Source of the DNA: Pseudomonadota bacterium
GTDB lineage: Bacteria > Pseudomonadota > Gammaproteobacteria > Burkholderiales > Gallionellaceae
DNA length: 64,000 nucleotides
Direction: 5' to 3'
Assembly: GCA_021848465.1 (NCBI GenBank)
Contig: JAJZUP010000001.1
Span: forward strand, 248,001 to 312,000
Part shown: one piece after another, positions 1-12,586 of the stretch
Position numbering within the stretch: the first letter of the stretch is position 1
How the letters are laid out: the number at the start of each line of letters is the position of its first letter
The notes under the pieces: generated by a model
Database searches by the model: none
Seen by the model: only the letters and a program-made list of their open reading frames with translations
What the model was told of the DNA's origin: nothing
Program-made: the position numbers and the translations under genes

Positions 1-112
1 TGAGCGGGGCTGTTTCCTTTATGGAGCTTCGCACAAATTGTTTGCGCAATTCATTCAGGCCTTGAGAGTCTTCGCCGGTAGCGACGCGCTCTGAGGATTC
101 AGTCGGTTTCAT
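1..112 (-). CDS. N-terminal fragment of an unidentified protein (runs off window)
   Basis: An open frame starts at an ATG at 112-110 on the minus strand and stays open to the window edge, giving about 37 residues. The ATG overlaps the TGA stop of the carbonic anhydrase gene as ATGA, so the two are probably translationally coupled. The visible part is polar and charged, with no signal peptide or membrane segment. I do not recognise the family. Confidence 0.6.
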   Translation of the reverse strand, partial: MKPTESSERVATGEDSQGLNELRKQFVRSSIKETAPL

Positions 113-744
113 AAGGCTTCAAAGCGCTGGGTTTTTTCATTGAATTGCAGCAACTGACCCTGTTCGATATCAAAGTACAAGCCATGCAAGGTCAATTTCC
201 CTTGTTCTACCGGCTCCTTCACCCAGCTGAATGTCATAAGATTTTTCAGCGACCCCAGAATTGCGCGTTGCTCGCATGCGCGTGACAGCTCCTCAAGGGG
301 CGCGTCAGGCATGTCCCGCATTACGCTGGCGCGCGCGGCTTCGGCCAACCCCATCCAGTCGCCGATGAATGAGTCTGTTTGGGACTCGCCGCCACTGCGT
401 ACCAGAGCATTGATACCGCCACACCGCGCATGGCCGAACACAATGATGTGTTGGACTGCCAAGGTTCGCACGCCATATTCTATGGCAGCTGTCGTGCCAT
501 GGTGGCCTGCGCGCCCTTCAGCTGGCGGCACCAGATTAGCCACATTGCGAATTACAAACAAATCGCCGGGCTCGCAATCCAGAACCAACGCGGGATCTAC
601 GCGCGAGTCGCAACAGGCCACAACCAGGGTTTTGGGAGTTTGCCCGCTGGTTACCAGTTGTTGGTAAAAGTTGTCATTGCTTTCGAAGTGCTGTTTGCGA
701 AAGCGCTGGAATCCGCTGATCAGTTTTTGCGGAATTTGGCTCAT
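109..744 (-). CDS. can: beta-class carbonic anhydrase
   Basis: Interconverts CO2 and bicarbonate in the cytoplasm. At 211 residues it has the usual length for a bacterial beta-class enzyme. The zinc site is visible: C44 and the Asp-Arg pair in CCDSR (44-48), then H105 and C108 in FGHARCGG. The start overlaps the purC stop as ATGA, and its own stop overlaps the next start, so it belongs to a tight purE-purC-can unit downstream of fbp and the RuBisCO genes. The context suggests bicarbonate supply for carboxylation reactions, which is an inference. Confidence 0.93.
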   Translation of the reverse strand: MSQIPQKLISGFQRFRKQHFESNDNFYQQLVTSGQTPKTLVVACCDSRVDPALVLDCEPGDLFVIRNVANLVPPAEGRAGHHGTTAAIEYGVRTLAVQHIIVFGHARCGGINALVRSGGESQTDSFIGDWMGLAEAARASVMRDMPDAPLEELSRACEQRAILGSLKNLMTFSWVKEPVEQGKLTLHGLYFDIEQGQLLQFNEKTQRFEAL

Positions 745-1625
745 GTTCCCGTTAGCAGGCGTTGGGCCTCGCGGTATTTATCTGCGGTTTTCTGCAATAC
801 ATCGGCTGGAATTTGCGGAGCAGGGGGCTGTTTGTTCCATCCGGATGCCTCCAGCCAGTCGCGCACAAATTGTTTGTCAAAGCTTGGGGGATTGCTTCCA
901 ACCTGATACTGGTCCGCGGGCCAGAAGCGCGATGAGTCAGGAGTAAGTGCTTCATCAATCAGGTACAGCTTGCCATCTGCATCGGTACCAAATTCAAACT
1001 TGGTATCTGCAATGATGATGCCTCGCGTCAGGGCATAATCTGCCGCCTCGGTATATAGCGCGAGCGTCGCCCGTTTTACTTGTTCGGCCATTTCTGCACC
1101 GAGCAGTTTTTTCGCCTCCTCAAACGAGATATTCTCGTCGTGTTCGCCAACTGCGGCTTTAGTCGAGGGTGTAAACAGCGGCTCAGGCAACTTTTGCGCC
1201 TCCTGCAAGCCGGCCGGCAACTGGATCCCGCACACTGCGCCGGTCTTCTTGTAATCCTTCCAGCCAGAACCAACCAGATAGCCGCGCACAATTGCTTCGA
1301 TCGGCAACGGCTTGAGTTTTTTGGTCACAAATGCGCGGCCCCGTACCTGGGTTTTTTCCTGCTCGGTTTTCACCACTGACTCCGGAGGAATGCCAGACAG
1401 GTGATTTGGAATAACATGGCCTAGCTTTTTGAACCAGAAATTTGACACGGCCGTCAGTACTTCGCCCTTGCCTGGGATTGGTGTTGGCAGAATCACATCG
1501 AATGCGGACAAACGGTCTGTTTGCACAATCAACAAGTGCTCTGCATCAACTTCATACAAGTCGCGCACCTTGCCACGGTGAAGGAATTTCAGACTGCTCA
1601 GATTGGATTGGTGAAGGGCGGTCAT
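741..1625 (-). CDS. purC: phosphoribosylaminoimidazole-succinocarboxamide synthase
   Basis: SAICAR synthase of de novo purine synthesis: it joins CAIR and aspartate using ATP. At 294 residues it is the longer, yeast Ade1-like bacterial form. Family signatures include [15 protein letters not shown] near residue 40 and TPDSSRFWP near 230. It follows purE after one base and overlaps the carbonic anhydrase start by 4 bases. purK, often next in betaproteobacteria, is not seen; the carbonic anhydrase gene occupies that position. Confidence 0.95.
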   Translation of the reverse strand: MTALHQSNLSSLKFLHRGKVRDLYEVDAEHLLIVQTDRLSAFDVILPTPIPGKGEVLTAVSNFWFKKLGHVIPNHLSGIPPESVVKTEQEKTQVRGRAFVTKKLKPLPIEAIVRGYLVGSGWKDYKKTGAVCGIQLPAGLQEAQKLPEPLFTPSTKAAVGEHDENISFEEAKKLLGAEMAEQVKRATLALYTEAADYALTRGIIIADTKFEFGTDADGKLYLIDEALTPDSSRFWPADQYQVGSNPPSFDKQFVRDWLEASGWNKQPPAPQIPADVLQKTADKYREAQRLLTGT

Positions 1626-1626
1626 A

Positions 1627-2121
1627 TCAGCTCAATGTCGGGAGTGTCGTCGCAGCAATTTGCTCGGCCTGTTTTTTACGGTATGCCATCAACTTGTCGG
1701 CCAACGCCTTGTCGCTCAGGGCCAACATGGAAACGGCAAACAGCCCTGCATTGGCGGCTCCCGCCTCTCCAATTGCAAAAGTGGCTACCGGTATTCCTTT
1801 GGGCATCTGCACTATCGACAGTAGCGAGTCCATACCTTTGAGGTATTTCGAGGGTATGGGCACGCCCAGCACGGGCAGGGTAGTTTTGCCCGCGATCACG
1901 CCTGCCAAATGCGCAGCGCCACCAGCTCCGGCAATAAAACATTGCACACCCTGCGCACTCATTTCCTTGATGTAATCAAATAGCAAATCGGGCGAGCGAT
2001 GCGCCGAGATTACACGCGCATCAAAAGCGACCCCGAAGTCCTTCAATTGTTGGGCTGCTTGCTGCATGATTTCCCAATCATTGCTGCTGCCCATAACGAT
2101 TGAAACCAGTGGCTTGCTCAT
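1627..2121 (-). CDS. purE: N5-carboxyaminoimidazole ribonucleotide mutase
   Basis: Class I PurE of 164 residues, which rearranges N5-CAIR to CAIR in purine synthesis. The GSSNDW motif at residues 11-16 and AHRSP near 42-46 are the phosphate and active-site segments of the family. The later [10 protein letters not shown] segment is also typical. A good Shine-Dalgarno (GGAGTAA) precedes the ATG. It heads the purE-purC-can unit, separated from fbp by a GC-rich hairpin. Confidence 0.95.
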   Translation of the reverse strand: MSKPLVSIVMGSSNDWEIMQQAAQQLKDFGVAFDARVISAHRSPDLLFDYIKEMSAQGVQCFIAGAGGAAHLAGVIAGKTTLPVLGVPIPSKYLKGMDSLLSIVQMPKGIPVATFAIGEAGAANAGLFAVSMLALSDKALADKLMAYRKKQAEQIAATTLPTLS

Positions 2122-2145
2122 ATTTACTCCTGAATACGAGGTAAT

Positions 2146-2165
2146 AGCGCCCCTTTCGGGGCGCT
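2146..2165 (-). terminator. hairpin between fbp and purE, possible terminator
   Basis: A perfect 8-bp stem (AGCGCCCC / GGGGCGCT) with a 4-base loop lies between the fbp stop and the purE start. No strong U-tract follows on the minus strand, so it may be only an attenuating or processing hairpin. Confidence 0.45.
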
Positions 2166-2172
2166 GCGTTTG

Positions 2173-3174
2173 TTACTTGCCGCTGTGATAACCAACTACA
2201 CGCTCAACCTCATTTTTCGAACCGAGGATGACAGGTACGCGCTGATGCAGATTGGTTGGCTGCACTTCCATGATGCGCTGGCGGCCAGTTGAGCTTGCGC
2301 CACCCGCTTGTTCCACGATGAACGACATCGGATTGGCTTCATACATCAGGCGCAGTTTGCCAGCCTTGGCAGGGTCCTTTGTGTCGAACGGATACATAAA
2401 GATTCCGCCGCGAGTCAGGATACGATGCACCTCCGCCACCATCGAAGCCACCCAGCGCATGTTGAAGTTCTTTTCACGACCGCCGTCCTTGCCTTTTACG
2501 CACTCTTCAACATAGCGCTGTACGGGCTCTTCCCAATAGCGACGGTTGGACATGTTGATTGCAAACTCGGCTGTATCTGCCGGAATGTTCATTTTCGGGT
2601 GTGTCAGTACAAACTCGCCAATGTCACGATCCAATGTAAATCCGTTAACGCCATTGCCGGTGGTCAAGACAATCATTGTTGCCGGACCGTACAATGCGTA
2701 GCCTGCACAAACCTGTTTCGTTCCGGGTTGCAGAAAATCTTTTTCGGTTGGGTTGGCAACGCCTTCGGGGCAACGCAGAATCGAGAAGATTGTCCCTACT
2801 GAAATATTCACGTCAATATTTGACGACCCATCCAGCGGGTCGAATGTCAGCAGGTACTTACCCTTGGGATATTTTGCTGGGATTGGATAAATTTCATCCA
2901 TTTCTTCAGATGCCATGGCAGCCAAGTGGCCGCTCCACTCATTGCATTCCAGAAAAATCTCGTTGGTAATCACGTCCAGTTTTTTCTGGGTTTCGCCTTG
3001 CACGTTTTCGCTGCCGGCACTTCCGAGCACGCCGATCAGGGCACCCTTGTTTACTTGATGTGCAATGTGTTTGCATGCAATTTCAATGTCGCTGAGCAAG
3101 CCGGTAAAGTCTCCCGATGCGCCCGGGATGTTACGCTGTTCTTCAATAATGAATTGCACTAAGGTCTTGCTCAT
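2173..3174 (-). CDS. fbp: fructose-1,6-bisphosphatase, class I
   Basis: Hydrolyses fructose-1,6-bisphosphate to fructose-6-phosphate in gluconeogenesis and the Calvin cycle. The protein has 333 residues, normal for class I. The metal-binding and catalytic signature DPLDGSS sits at residues 112-118, and a sugar-phosphate binding segment ([16 protein letters not shown]) is near the C-terminus. It lies on the same strand as cbbM-cbbQ-cbbO, 77 bases after cbbO, consistent with a role in carbon fixation. Confidence 0.95.
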   Translation of the reverse strand: MSKTLVQFIIEEQRNIPGASGDFTGLLSDIEIACKHIAHQVNKGALIGVLGSAGSENVQGETQKKLDVITNEIFLECNEWSGHLAAMASEEMDEIYPIPAKYPKGKYLLTFDPLDGSSNIDVNISVGTIFSILRCPEGVANPTEKDFLQPGTKQVCAGYALYGPATMIVLTTGNGVNGFTLDRDIGEFVLTHPKMNIPADTAEFAINMSNRRYWEEPVQRYVEECVKGKDGGREKNFNMRWVASMVAEVHRILTRGGIFMYPFDTKDPAKAGKLRLMYEANPMSFIVEQAGGASSTGRQRIMEVQPTNLHQRVPVILGSKNEVERVVGYHSGK

Positions 3175-3251
3175 TGTTTTCTCCAGATTATCAATAATAA
3201 AAATTCAACTTTATGATTTTACCCTTTTTCATATAAGGGCTCCATGCCTGC

Positions 3252-5504
3252 TTAACGTGTTAGTGACATAAACAGCTGTGGCAGGCGCTCGGGAAGTCGC
3301 GCAACGTTATCTATCACGGTGTAATGGTTTCCAAAGATATCCGCGACATATTCATCTGCCCTGGGGTCAAGATTGATGCAGTACGTGTAAATTGCTTTCT
3401 GCTCCAGTTCGAGAACCGCTTTGCGGCTATCTTCAATAAGAGCGCGCGGATCATTGCTGTCGATATCCGCTGGTTCGCCATCTGTCAGCACGAGAAGCAA
3501 TCGTTTATCTGCCTGCTGGTTTGCCAGGTAATGGCCGGCATGCCGAAGTGCGGCGCCCATTCTTGTTGAATACCCGGCCTCCATTCCAGCCAGACGACTT
3601 TTCACAGTGTTATCCCAATGCTCTGTGTAACCTTTGATGTGCAGATAGCGCACATCGTGTCGTGTATCTGAATAAAACCCACTTATTGCAAAAGGATCCC
3701 CCATTTGCTCGATTGCCCATGCCAATAAAGACACTGCCTCCTGGCTCAACTCCAGTTTACTTTGTTGGCACCCCTCAGCTACATCTCCCAGCGATGCCGA
3801 TAGATCTAATAATATCGATACTGCAACGCTGCGGCCATCCGGTTTGTGGCTCATATTGATGCGTGGGTCTGGTTGAGCTCCGCTTTTGAAGTCGATCAGC
3901 GAGCGAATCGCAATATCAAGGTCTAGCTCTGCACCTTCCTCTTGGTAGCGAACCCTCACCTTTTGCTGTGGCTTCAGCATGTCGATGATGCGTTTAAGTT
4001 TTTTTGCCAACCCTGCATGTTTTTCCAGTAGGAAATCGATTTTTGCTGCGTCTGCGCCTGGATGCAGATGTTCGTACACACTTACCCAGTCTGGCAGGTA
4101 ATGCTGACTGTTATATTCCCATTCTGGATACATGCGCGGGGGCATTCTATCTGTGCCTTCTGCCTCATCTGATTCGGCTGGTTGTGGTCTTCCTTCATAG
4201 ACCTCTTCATCGCCTTCCTCAATGAACAACCACAACATGCGGTTGTCATCTCGGTAATCTACCTCGGTGTCTTCAAACCAGACTTTTGCGACTGGATCGC
4301 TTTGCTTACGTGTTTTAGTTATGTAATCCACGCCCAGTTGCACCATGTCATAGGTTTTCGAATTCCCTGAACGCATGATGCTACCGAATTTTTCTACAAA
4401 TTCCTTTATAACTATATTTTGATAGTCATGCTCCGGATCCAACAGTGCGCGTGACATCATGGACAGACGATGGCGAATTGATGACCAACCCTCTGGGCAT
4501 GCACCCTCTTTTGGCTTTGGATGCAAACTTAGCCACAACTTGCGTAAGCCTGGATATACCTGAATTGCCAGCCACTCGACGCGAGCATCTTCAAAAGTTT
4601 CAATTGACTGTCGCTGGAAGGGGCTGAAATTATCCGCAAATTGCGGCGTACTCCAGCGTCGATGCGCTGTTATATGTGCAATCAGTGCTCGATAACGGTC
4701 AAGACCACTAATTTCCTTTCCGCCCGGCAGTCTCATGGCATCATATGCATCGGGAAGGTGCAGGCCCATATCATCGAAATAGGGTATTGGTTTTCGTATT
4801 TCATCCCATGCAAGTGAATATGGCACAAAGGCTGCGTCGCTTTGCCAGAGCCCACGCAAGTAAAGATCCAACTTGCGTTCGTGCTCGCTAAACAATACTC
4901 CGTGACGCTCCCGCTGCATTACAGCTCGGCTGTCTGCTGACTTCAGTGCGAAGTATTCTCTTTGTCGATCCGGGTCATTTGGATAGCCTTGTATGCCGTA
5001 ATTTATCCAATTGCGCAGACCACTTAGAGAAATTTGGCTTAACAGATGTGGCACGCTTCCGAGAAATTCTGGCAGGCACTCGCTGGGATACATTGAATCA
5101 ATGCCATGTATCTTGGGCGATGTGCGCGCCAGCGTATCAAGTACCAACTCAAGATACTCGCCAAATAACTCACGGCTTTCCAAATGGCGCGCTGCCGCCG
5201 GCAGTGACTGCAAAAATGGAACTATTGCTTTGCTATTCGGTGAGCGCGCCAGCCTGCGCGTAAACTCAACGATTTCATCCAGTACATCCTCGCCAACCTG
5301 TTGCATTACCTGTGGCATTTCCTCAAGGAAAACCAGAATTGGCTCTTCGCCGCGGCCCAGTTTATATATTCGCTCTGCACCGCCTACCCATGCTTCGACA
5401 GCTTGTTTCGATAGTGTTTGCTCTGTTTGTTGAAGGCGCTCAGCAAATGCGTGCTGTACGCGCGGAAAATTGCAGTTCAGCTTGTACATGTTTGCTTGGC
5501 TCAT
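3252..5504 (-). CDS. cbbO: RuBisCO activation protein CbbO (von Willebrand factor A protein)
   Basis: CbbO works with the AAA+ ATPase CbbQ to remove inhibitory sugar phosphates from RuBisCO active sites. The 750-residue protein has a long N-terminal part and a C-terminal von Willebrand factor A domain. The MIDAS motif DLSAS is near residue 560, followed by LLLVLTDGEPADID. It starts 20 bases after cbbQ, so the two are coupled. With only a form II RuBisCO nearby, this should be the Q2O2-type activase pair; that pairing is inferred from context. Confidence 0.9.
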   Translation of the reverse strand: MSQANMYKLNCNFPRVQHAFAERLQQTEQTLSKQAVEAWVGGAERIYKLGRGEEPILVFLEEMPQVMQQVGEDVLDEIVEFTRRLARSPNSKAIVPFLQSLPAAARHLESRELFGEYLELVLDTLARTSPKIHGIDSMYPSECLPEFLGSVPHLLSQISLSGLRNWINYGIQGYPNDPDRQREYFALKSADSRAVMQRERHGVLFSEHERKLDLYLRGLWQSDAAFVPYSLAWDEIRKPIPYFDDMGLHLPDAYDAMRLPGGKEISGLDRYRALIAHITAHRRWSTPQFADNFSPFQRQSIETFEDARVEWLAIQVYPGLRKLWLSLHPKPKEGACPEGWSSIRHRLSMMSRALLDPEHDYQNIVIKEFVEKFGSIMRSGNSKTYDMVQLGVDYITKTRKQSDPVAKVWFEDTEVDYRDDNRMLWLFIEEGDEEVYEGRPQPAESDEAEGTDRMPPRMYPEWEYNSQHYLPDWVSVYEHLHPGADAAKIDFLLEKHAGLAKKLKRIIDMLKPQQKVRVRYQEEGAELDLDIAIRSLIDFKSGAQPDPRINMSHKPDGRSVAVSILLDLSASLGDVAEGCQQSKLELSQEAVSLLAWAIEQMGDPFAISGFYSDTRHDVRYLHIKGYTEHWDNTVKSRLAGMEAGYSTRMGAALRHAGHYLANQQADKRLLLVLTDGEPADIDSNDPRALIEDSRKAVLELEQKAIYTYCINLDPRADEYVADIFGNHYTVIDNVARLPERLPQLFMSLTR

Positions 5505-5524
5505 CTTTACCGAACGCTGGGGTT

Positions 5525-6337
5525 TCAGGCAAATACTGCATCAATTGCGTGATCCAATGTGTCGCGTATATCTGGATCATCTGTAATTGGGCGCACCAAA
5601 GCCATTCGGCACGCATCACGCTCGGCAATTCCACCTTTGATAAGGGTTGCTGCATATACCAGCAAGCGAGTTGAAATTCCCTCGTCCAACCCATGTCCTT
5701 TGAGATTTCTTGCCGCAAGGCCAATTTTTACCAGTTTTTTTGCCAACGCCATTTCAACGTCAGTTTCATGGGCAACAATTGATGCTTCTGTCTCAGCAGC
5801 TGCATAGTCGAACTCCATTGCAGCAAAACGTTGCTTGGTTGACTGCTTTAAATCTTTCATCAAGGACTGGTAGCCCGGGTTATATGAAATTACCAGTTGA
5901 AAGTCAGGATGTGCCTCAATCAACTCTCCTTTTTTGTCGAGCGGTAATGTCCTGCGATGGTCCGTAAGCGGGTGAATGACGACGGTTGTATCTTGTCTTG
6001 CCTCAACCACCTCATCAAGATAGCAAATAGCGCCGTATCTTGCTGCCAAAGTCAGCGGACCATCCAGCCAGCGGGTACCATTTGCGTCGAGCAAATATCG
6101 GCCAACCAGATCTGATGCCGTCATATCCTCATTGCATGCCACAGTAATAAGTGGTTTGCCTAATTTCCACGCCATATGTTCTACGAAGCGGGACTTTCCG
6201 CAACCGGTCGGACCTTTAAGCATTACCGGTAAACGCGCAGCATATGCTGCCTCGTAAAGCTTGATTTCGTTGCTTTGTGCTTGATAAAAGGGTTCGTTTT
6301 TTATTTGGTATTGTTGAATGTCAAAAGTGTTGTTCAT
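5525..6337 (-). CDS. cbbQ: RuBisCO activase AAA+ ATPase CbbQ (MoxR family)
   Basis: MoxR-type AAA+ ATPase of 270 residues that drives RuBisCO remodelling together with CbbO. Walker A GPTGCGKS is at residues 42-49 and the Walker B region ICYLDEVVEA near 105-114. It lies between cbbM and cbbO on the same strand. A Shine-Dalgarno (AGGAG) precedes the start at 6337. A terminator after cbbM lies upstream, so expression probably depends on read-through or a weak internal promoter. Confidence 0.93.
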   Translation of the reverse strand: MNNTFDIQQYQIKNEPFYQAQSNEIKLYEAAYAARLPVMLKGPTGCGKSRFVEHMAWKLGKPLITVACNEDMTASDLVGRYLLDANGTRWLDGPLTLAARYGAICYLDEVVEARQDTTVVIHPLTDHRRTLPLDKKGELIEAHPDFQLVISYNPGYQSLMKDLKQSTKQRFAAMEFDYAAAETEASIVAHETDVEMALAKKLVKIGLAARNLKGHGLDEGISTRLLVYAATLIKGGIAERDACRMALVRPITDDPDIRDTLDHAIDAVFA

Positions 6338-6389
6338 GACAATACTCCTAGCTCGCCATACCCGACTGATTTAGTTGGTTTGCGGTGTT

Positions 6390-6425
6390 AAAAAAGCCCC
6401 TGCAAGAAGGTTCCGGCAGGGGCTC
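6390..6425 (-). terminator. Rho-independent terminator after cbbM
   Basis: Read on the minus strand, a 9-bp stem (AGCCCCTGC / GCAGGGGCT) is followed by six T residues. It lies 20 bases past the cbbM stop and before cbbQ. It would make cbbM mRNA more abundant than cbbQO mRNA. Confidence 0.85.
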
Positions 6426-6444
6426 TGTTTGCTCTACGTGCTGA

Positions 6445-7824
6445 TTACTTATGCACGCCCAGCTTTTGACGCCAGCCAGGGAAGATTTTGTCTGCATCTT
6501 TCGGGAACGACTCGAATGCGCGAGCAAATTCCTTGTGCTCTTTAGCCCATTCGATTGGATCCGCACCAGCCTTCCAGCACTCATAGGATTGACGCAGGGA
6601 AATCGCGCCAGCTGCCGGGCTGTCGATGTGACCGTAAGAGCCGCCGCCAGCTGTATTAATCACGTTGCCGTGACCCAGATTTTCAAAGAAGCCTGGCAGA
6701 CGCAGTGCGTTCATACCGCCGGAGATGATTGGGGTTGTCGGCTTCATGCCGTACCACTTCTGGAAGTACACAGGTCCTTGACATTCGTCACGCTCAATCA
6801 TGTAGGCGATGATTTTGTCGTCGCCTTCACCTTCCATCTTGCCGAAGCCCATGGTACCCACGTGGATACCGGAGGCACCTTGCAGACGGGACATCTTGGC
6901 CAGAACAAAGGCAGTGTAGCCGCGCTTTGAGGACGGACTGGTCACTGCGCCGTGGCCAGCGCGGTGGTAATGTAGATACTGGCCAGGATACTGGCGACGT
7001 GCAGTTGTTACCATGCCCGGGCCACCAACGTAGCCGTCTACCAAGAAGGCCAGCTTGTCTGCGTCTGGACCGAATGTTTCCAGCGCAAAGTCAGCACGTG
7101 CACACATTTCGTAGTGGTCGTCAGCTGTAATGTTCATTGAGAACAGCTTGGCCTGACCGGTTTCGTCCTGCGCACGTTTCATTGCGTCATAAACCAGTGG
7201 CAGCACCTTCTTAATTGGTGCGAAAACTTGGTTACCTTGTGGTTCATCGTTCTTGATGAAGTCGCCGCCCAGCCAGAACTGGTAGGCAGCGTTTGCAAAT
7301 GGCTCTGGGCGCAGACCCAATTTTGGCTTAATGATAGTGCCAGAAATGTAGCCGCCGTCCACTACCGGGCGACCGAGAATTCGCCACAGGTTTGATATGT
7401 CAGTAGCTGGGCCGTCAAACATCTGGATTGCGCGCTCTGGCATGTAAAAGTCAATCATCTTTGCATGTTCGATATCGCCCATGCCTTGGTTATTACCAAT
7501 AGTCAGCGTGAGGAAAGACACCAACATGAAGCGACCGTCAATTACGTTGCGGTCAAACAATTCCAGCGGATAGGCAATACGCATATCCTCGTTTGCCTCA
7601 TCGATGTAATACACTAGTGCATCTACGCCCTTAGTGAAATCATCGGTTGTAGAAACCTCTACGTTTGTGCCAGTGGAGGACTCAGCAGCAAAGTGAGCGG
7701 CCGCTTCCAGATATCCGTAACCTGCTTTTGGTTTCATTTTGTAAGCAACCAGAATGTGCTTACCGTTTTTAATAAGTTCTGACTCTTTCAAATCCAAATT
7801 TGAATAACGTGCTGACTGGTCCAT
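6445..7824 (-). CDS. cbbM: ribulose-1,5-bisphosphate carboxylase/oxygenase, form II
   Basis: The CO2-fixing enzyme of the Calvin cycle, 459 residues. Residue numbering matches the Rhodospirillum rubrum enzyme: catalytic K166 in IIKPKLG and the carbamylated K191 in [10 protein letters not shown]. The loop 6 lysine is in [14 protein letters not shown] near residue 330. Form II needs no small subunit, and none is present. AGGAGA precedes the ATG by 8 bases. The gene is divergent from cbbR and followed by a strong terminator, then the activase genes. Form II enzymes have poor CO2 specificity and suit low-oxygen habitats. Confidence 0.97.
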   Translation of the reverse strand: MDQSARYSNLDLKESELIKNGKHILVAYKMKPKAGYGYLEAAAHFAAESSTGTNVEVSTTDDFTKGVDALVYYIDEANEDMRIAYPLELFDRNVIDGRFMLVSFLTLTIGNNQGMGDIEHAKMIDFYMPERAIQMFDGPATDISNLWRILGRPVVDGGYISGTIIKPKLGLRPEPFANAAYQFWLGGDFIKNDEPQGNQVFAPIKKVLPLVYDAMKRAQDETGQAKLFSMNITADDHYEMCARADFALETFGPDADKLAFLVDGYVGGPGMVTTARRQYPGQYLHYHRAGHGAVTSPSSKRGYTAFVLAKMSRLQGASGIHVGTMGFGKMEGEGDDKIIAYMIERDECQGPVYFQKWYGMKPTTPIISGGMNALRLPGFFENLGHGNVINTAGGGSYGHIDSPAAGAISLRQSYECWKAGADPIEWAKEHKEFARAFESFPKDADKIFPGWRQKLGVHK

Positions 7825-7877
7825 TCACTTCTCCTGTTAATTAAACGGCCTGAAATAACTATATAGACTTGGAAGCA

Positions 7878-7922
7878 TAAATAACAGACAATTATTTTTA
7901 TAATAACGATAAGGCCCGCTTA
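7878..7922. promoter_or_regulatory. two LysR-type (CbbR) operator candidates between cbbM and cbbR
   Basis: Two 13-base T-N11-A motifs with the form TAA-N7-TTA lie in the 101-bp divergent spacer. Site 1 (TAACAGACAATTA) is at 7882-7894, inside a longer arm pair AAATAA-N7-TTATTT at 7879-7897. Site 2 (TAAGGCCCGCTTA) is at 7910-7922 and ends 3 bases before the cbbR start. CbbR proteins are known to bind such sites and respond to Calvin-cycle metabolites. No clean -35/-10 pair was found for cbbM. Confidence 0.65.
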
Positions 7923-7925
7923 TAC

Positions 7926-11296
<3,371 letters not shown>

Positions 11297-12403
11297 TTAA
11301 ATTCTCATTGGCATAACAACATATTTAAAGTCGTCACGATCGGGGATAGTAATCAAAATGCTACTATTGGGATCGCCAAATGAAAAGGTTATTTTATCTG
11401 AGGGGGTATTATTTAAGCCATCGAGAAGATAGTTTACATTAAAGCCAATATCCAACGCCGGGCCATGATAGTCAGTTTCTATATCTTCTTGAGCCTCTTC
11501 CTGTTCGCTATTACTACTAATAATCCTTAGGTTTTTTTCGGTCAGAACGAACCGAATACCACGAAATTTTTCGTTAGATAAGATGGCAGCACGTTGAAGG
11601 GCTTGAAGAACTGTAACCCGATCAAGAAGCAAATGATTTGAATAATTTGGGATCACGCGCTGGTAATCTGGGAATTTACCATCAATAACTTTTGTGGTTA
11701 AAGTGATATCAGAAAAAGAAAACCTCACTTGTTTTGGTGAAAGCTCAATGCTTACACTCTCGTCAGAACTGTCAAGTAATTTAAATAACTCATTGACTGT
11801 TTTTCTGGATAGGATTACTTCATTATTTCCAAACTCCTGATCAAAAGTAGCACTTGCATATGCAAGTCTGTGTCCATCTGTAGCAATTGCTTTGATTTCC
11901 ATTCCGCTTGTTACGAGAAGAATGCCATTTAAATAATATCGTATATCCTGTTGGGCCATAGCATACTGAACCAGTGCCAACAAGCTTTTAAAAGCACCAC
12001 TCTTAATAGTAAAAATCGATGGATTATCCAATTGGATTGGAATTAATGGAAAGTCCTGGGCAGGCAAAGTCTGTAATACAAATCTACTTTTATTAGCTTT
12101 AATAACCAATTTGCCATCTGAAATATCAAAGGACGTTTTGGACTTTCCTGGAATAACACGCAGGATTTCTTGAAGTTTTTTTGCTGAAACGGTTATTTCT
12201 TCATGAGAACTATCTTCCAAAAAAATCTGTTTCTGAGTGGAAATTTGAATTTCGAGATCTGTTGCAGAAACTCTAAGTGTTCCTTGATTTTTTTGAATAA
12301 GAACATTGGAAAGAATTGGTAAAGGCTGTTTTCTTTCAACAATGCCAATTACATCAGATAGTGGCCTAAGAATTAATTCGCTTTCTATTTCTTTAATAAA
12401 CAT
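11297..12403 (-). CDS. dnaN: DNA polymerase III sliding clamp (beta subunit)
   Basis: The processivity clamp of replicative DNA polymerase, 368 residues with the three-domain fold of the family. Recognisable segments are LPILSNVLI near the N-terminus, ATDGHRLA near 175 and the C-terminal YVVMPMRI. It lies between dnaA and gyrB. The upstream gap of 183 bases is AT-rich and carries the oriC candidate. Local base composition is more AT-rich than in the cbb genes. Confidence 0.97.
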   Translation of the reverse strand: MFIKEIESELILRPLSDVIGIVERKQPLPILSNVLIQKNQGTLRVSATDLEIQISTQKQIFLEDSSHEEITVSAKKLQEILRVIPGKSKTSFDISDGKLVIKANKSRFVLQTLPAQDFPLIPIQLDNPSIFTIKSGAFKSLLALVQYAMAQQDIRYYLNGILLVTSGMEIKAIATDGHRLAYASATFDQEFGNNEVILSRKTVNELFKLLDSSDESVSIELSPKQVRFSFSDITLTTKVIDGKFPDYQRVIPNYSNHLLLDRVTVLQALQRAAILSNEKFRGIRFVLTEKNLRIISSNSEQEEAQEDIETDYHGPALDIGFNVNYLLDGLNNTPSDKITFSFGDPNSSILITIPDRDDFKYVVMPMRI

Positions 12404-12586
12404 TTTATATTCCTAAATTAATAATTAAGTGTGAATTAAATTGTTGATAAGTCGAATTACAAATTAAAAACAGCTAGTTAAATAAGCAAAAATTTTAAAA
12501 AAAAATATATATTTCGTGTTGATAAAATGTGGGTTAGTTATTCATAATTTTTTCGAAATTCAGATATCCACATTTTGTCAATTAAT
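12404..12586. other. candidate chromosomal replication origin (oriC), dnaA-dnaN spacer
   Basis: This 183-bp spacer holds DnaA-box-like 9-mers. TTATCAACA occurs on the minus strand at 12442-12450 and 12517-12525, and ATATCCACA on the plus strand at 12564-12572; each differs from TTATCCACA by one base. Between them is an A/T run (12481-12513) that could be the unwinding element. Genes diverge outward: dnaA-dnaN-gyrB to the left on the minus strand, rpmH through atpC to the right on the plus strand. A perfect box also lies at 13981, so the origin may be bipartite around dnaA. Confidence 0.65.

Noticed and set aside
6855..6875. CACGTG core inside cbbM resembling parS
   Set aside because: Only the 6-base core matches; flanking bases do not fit the ParB consensus. 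Other CACGTG cores at about 58731, 60106 and 60823 fail the same way.
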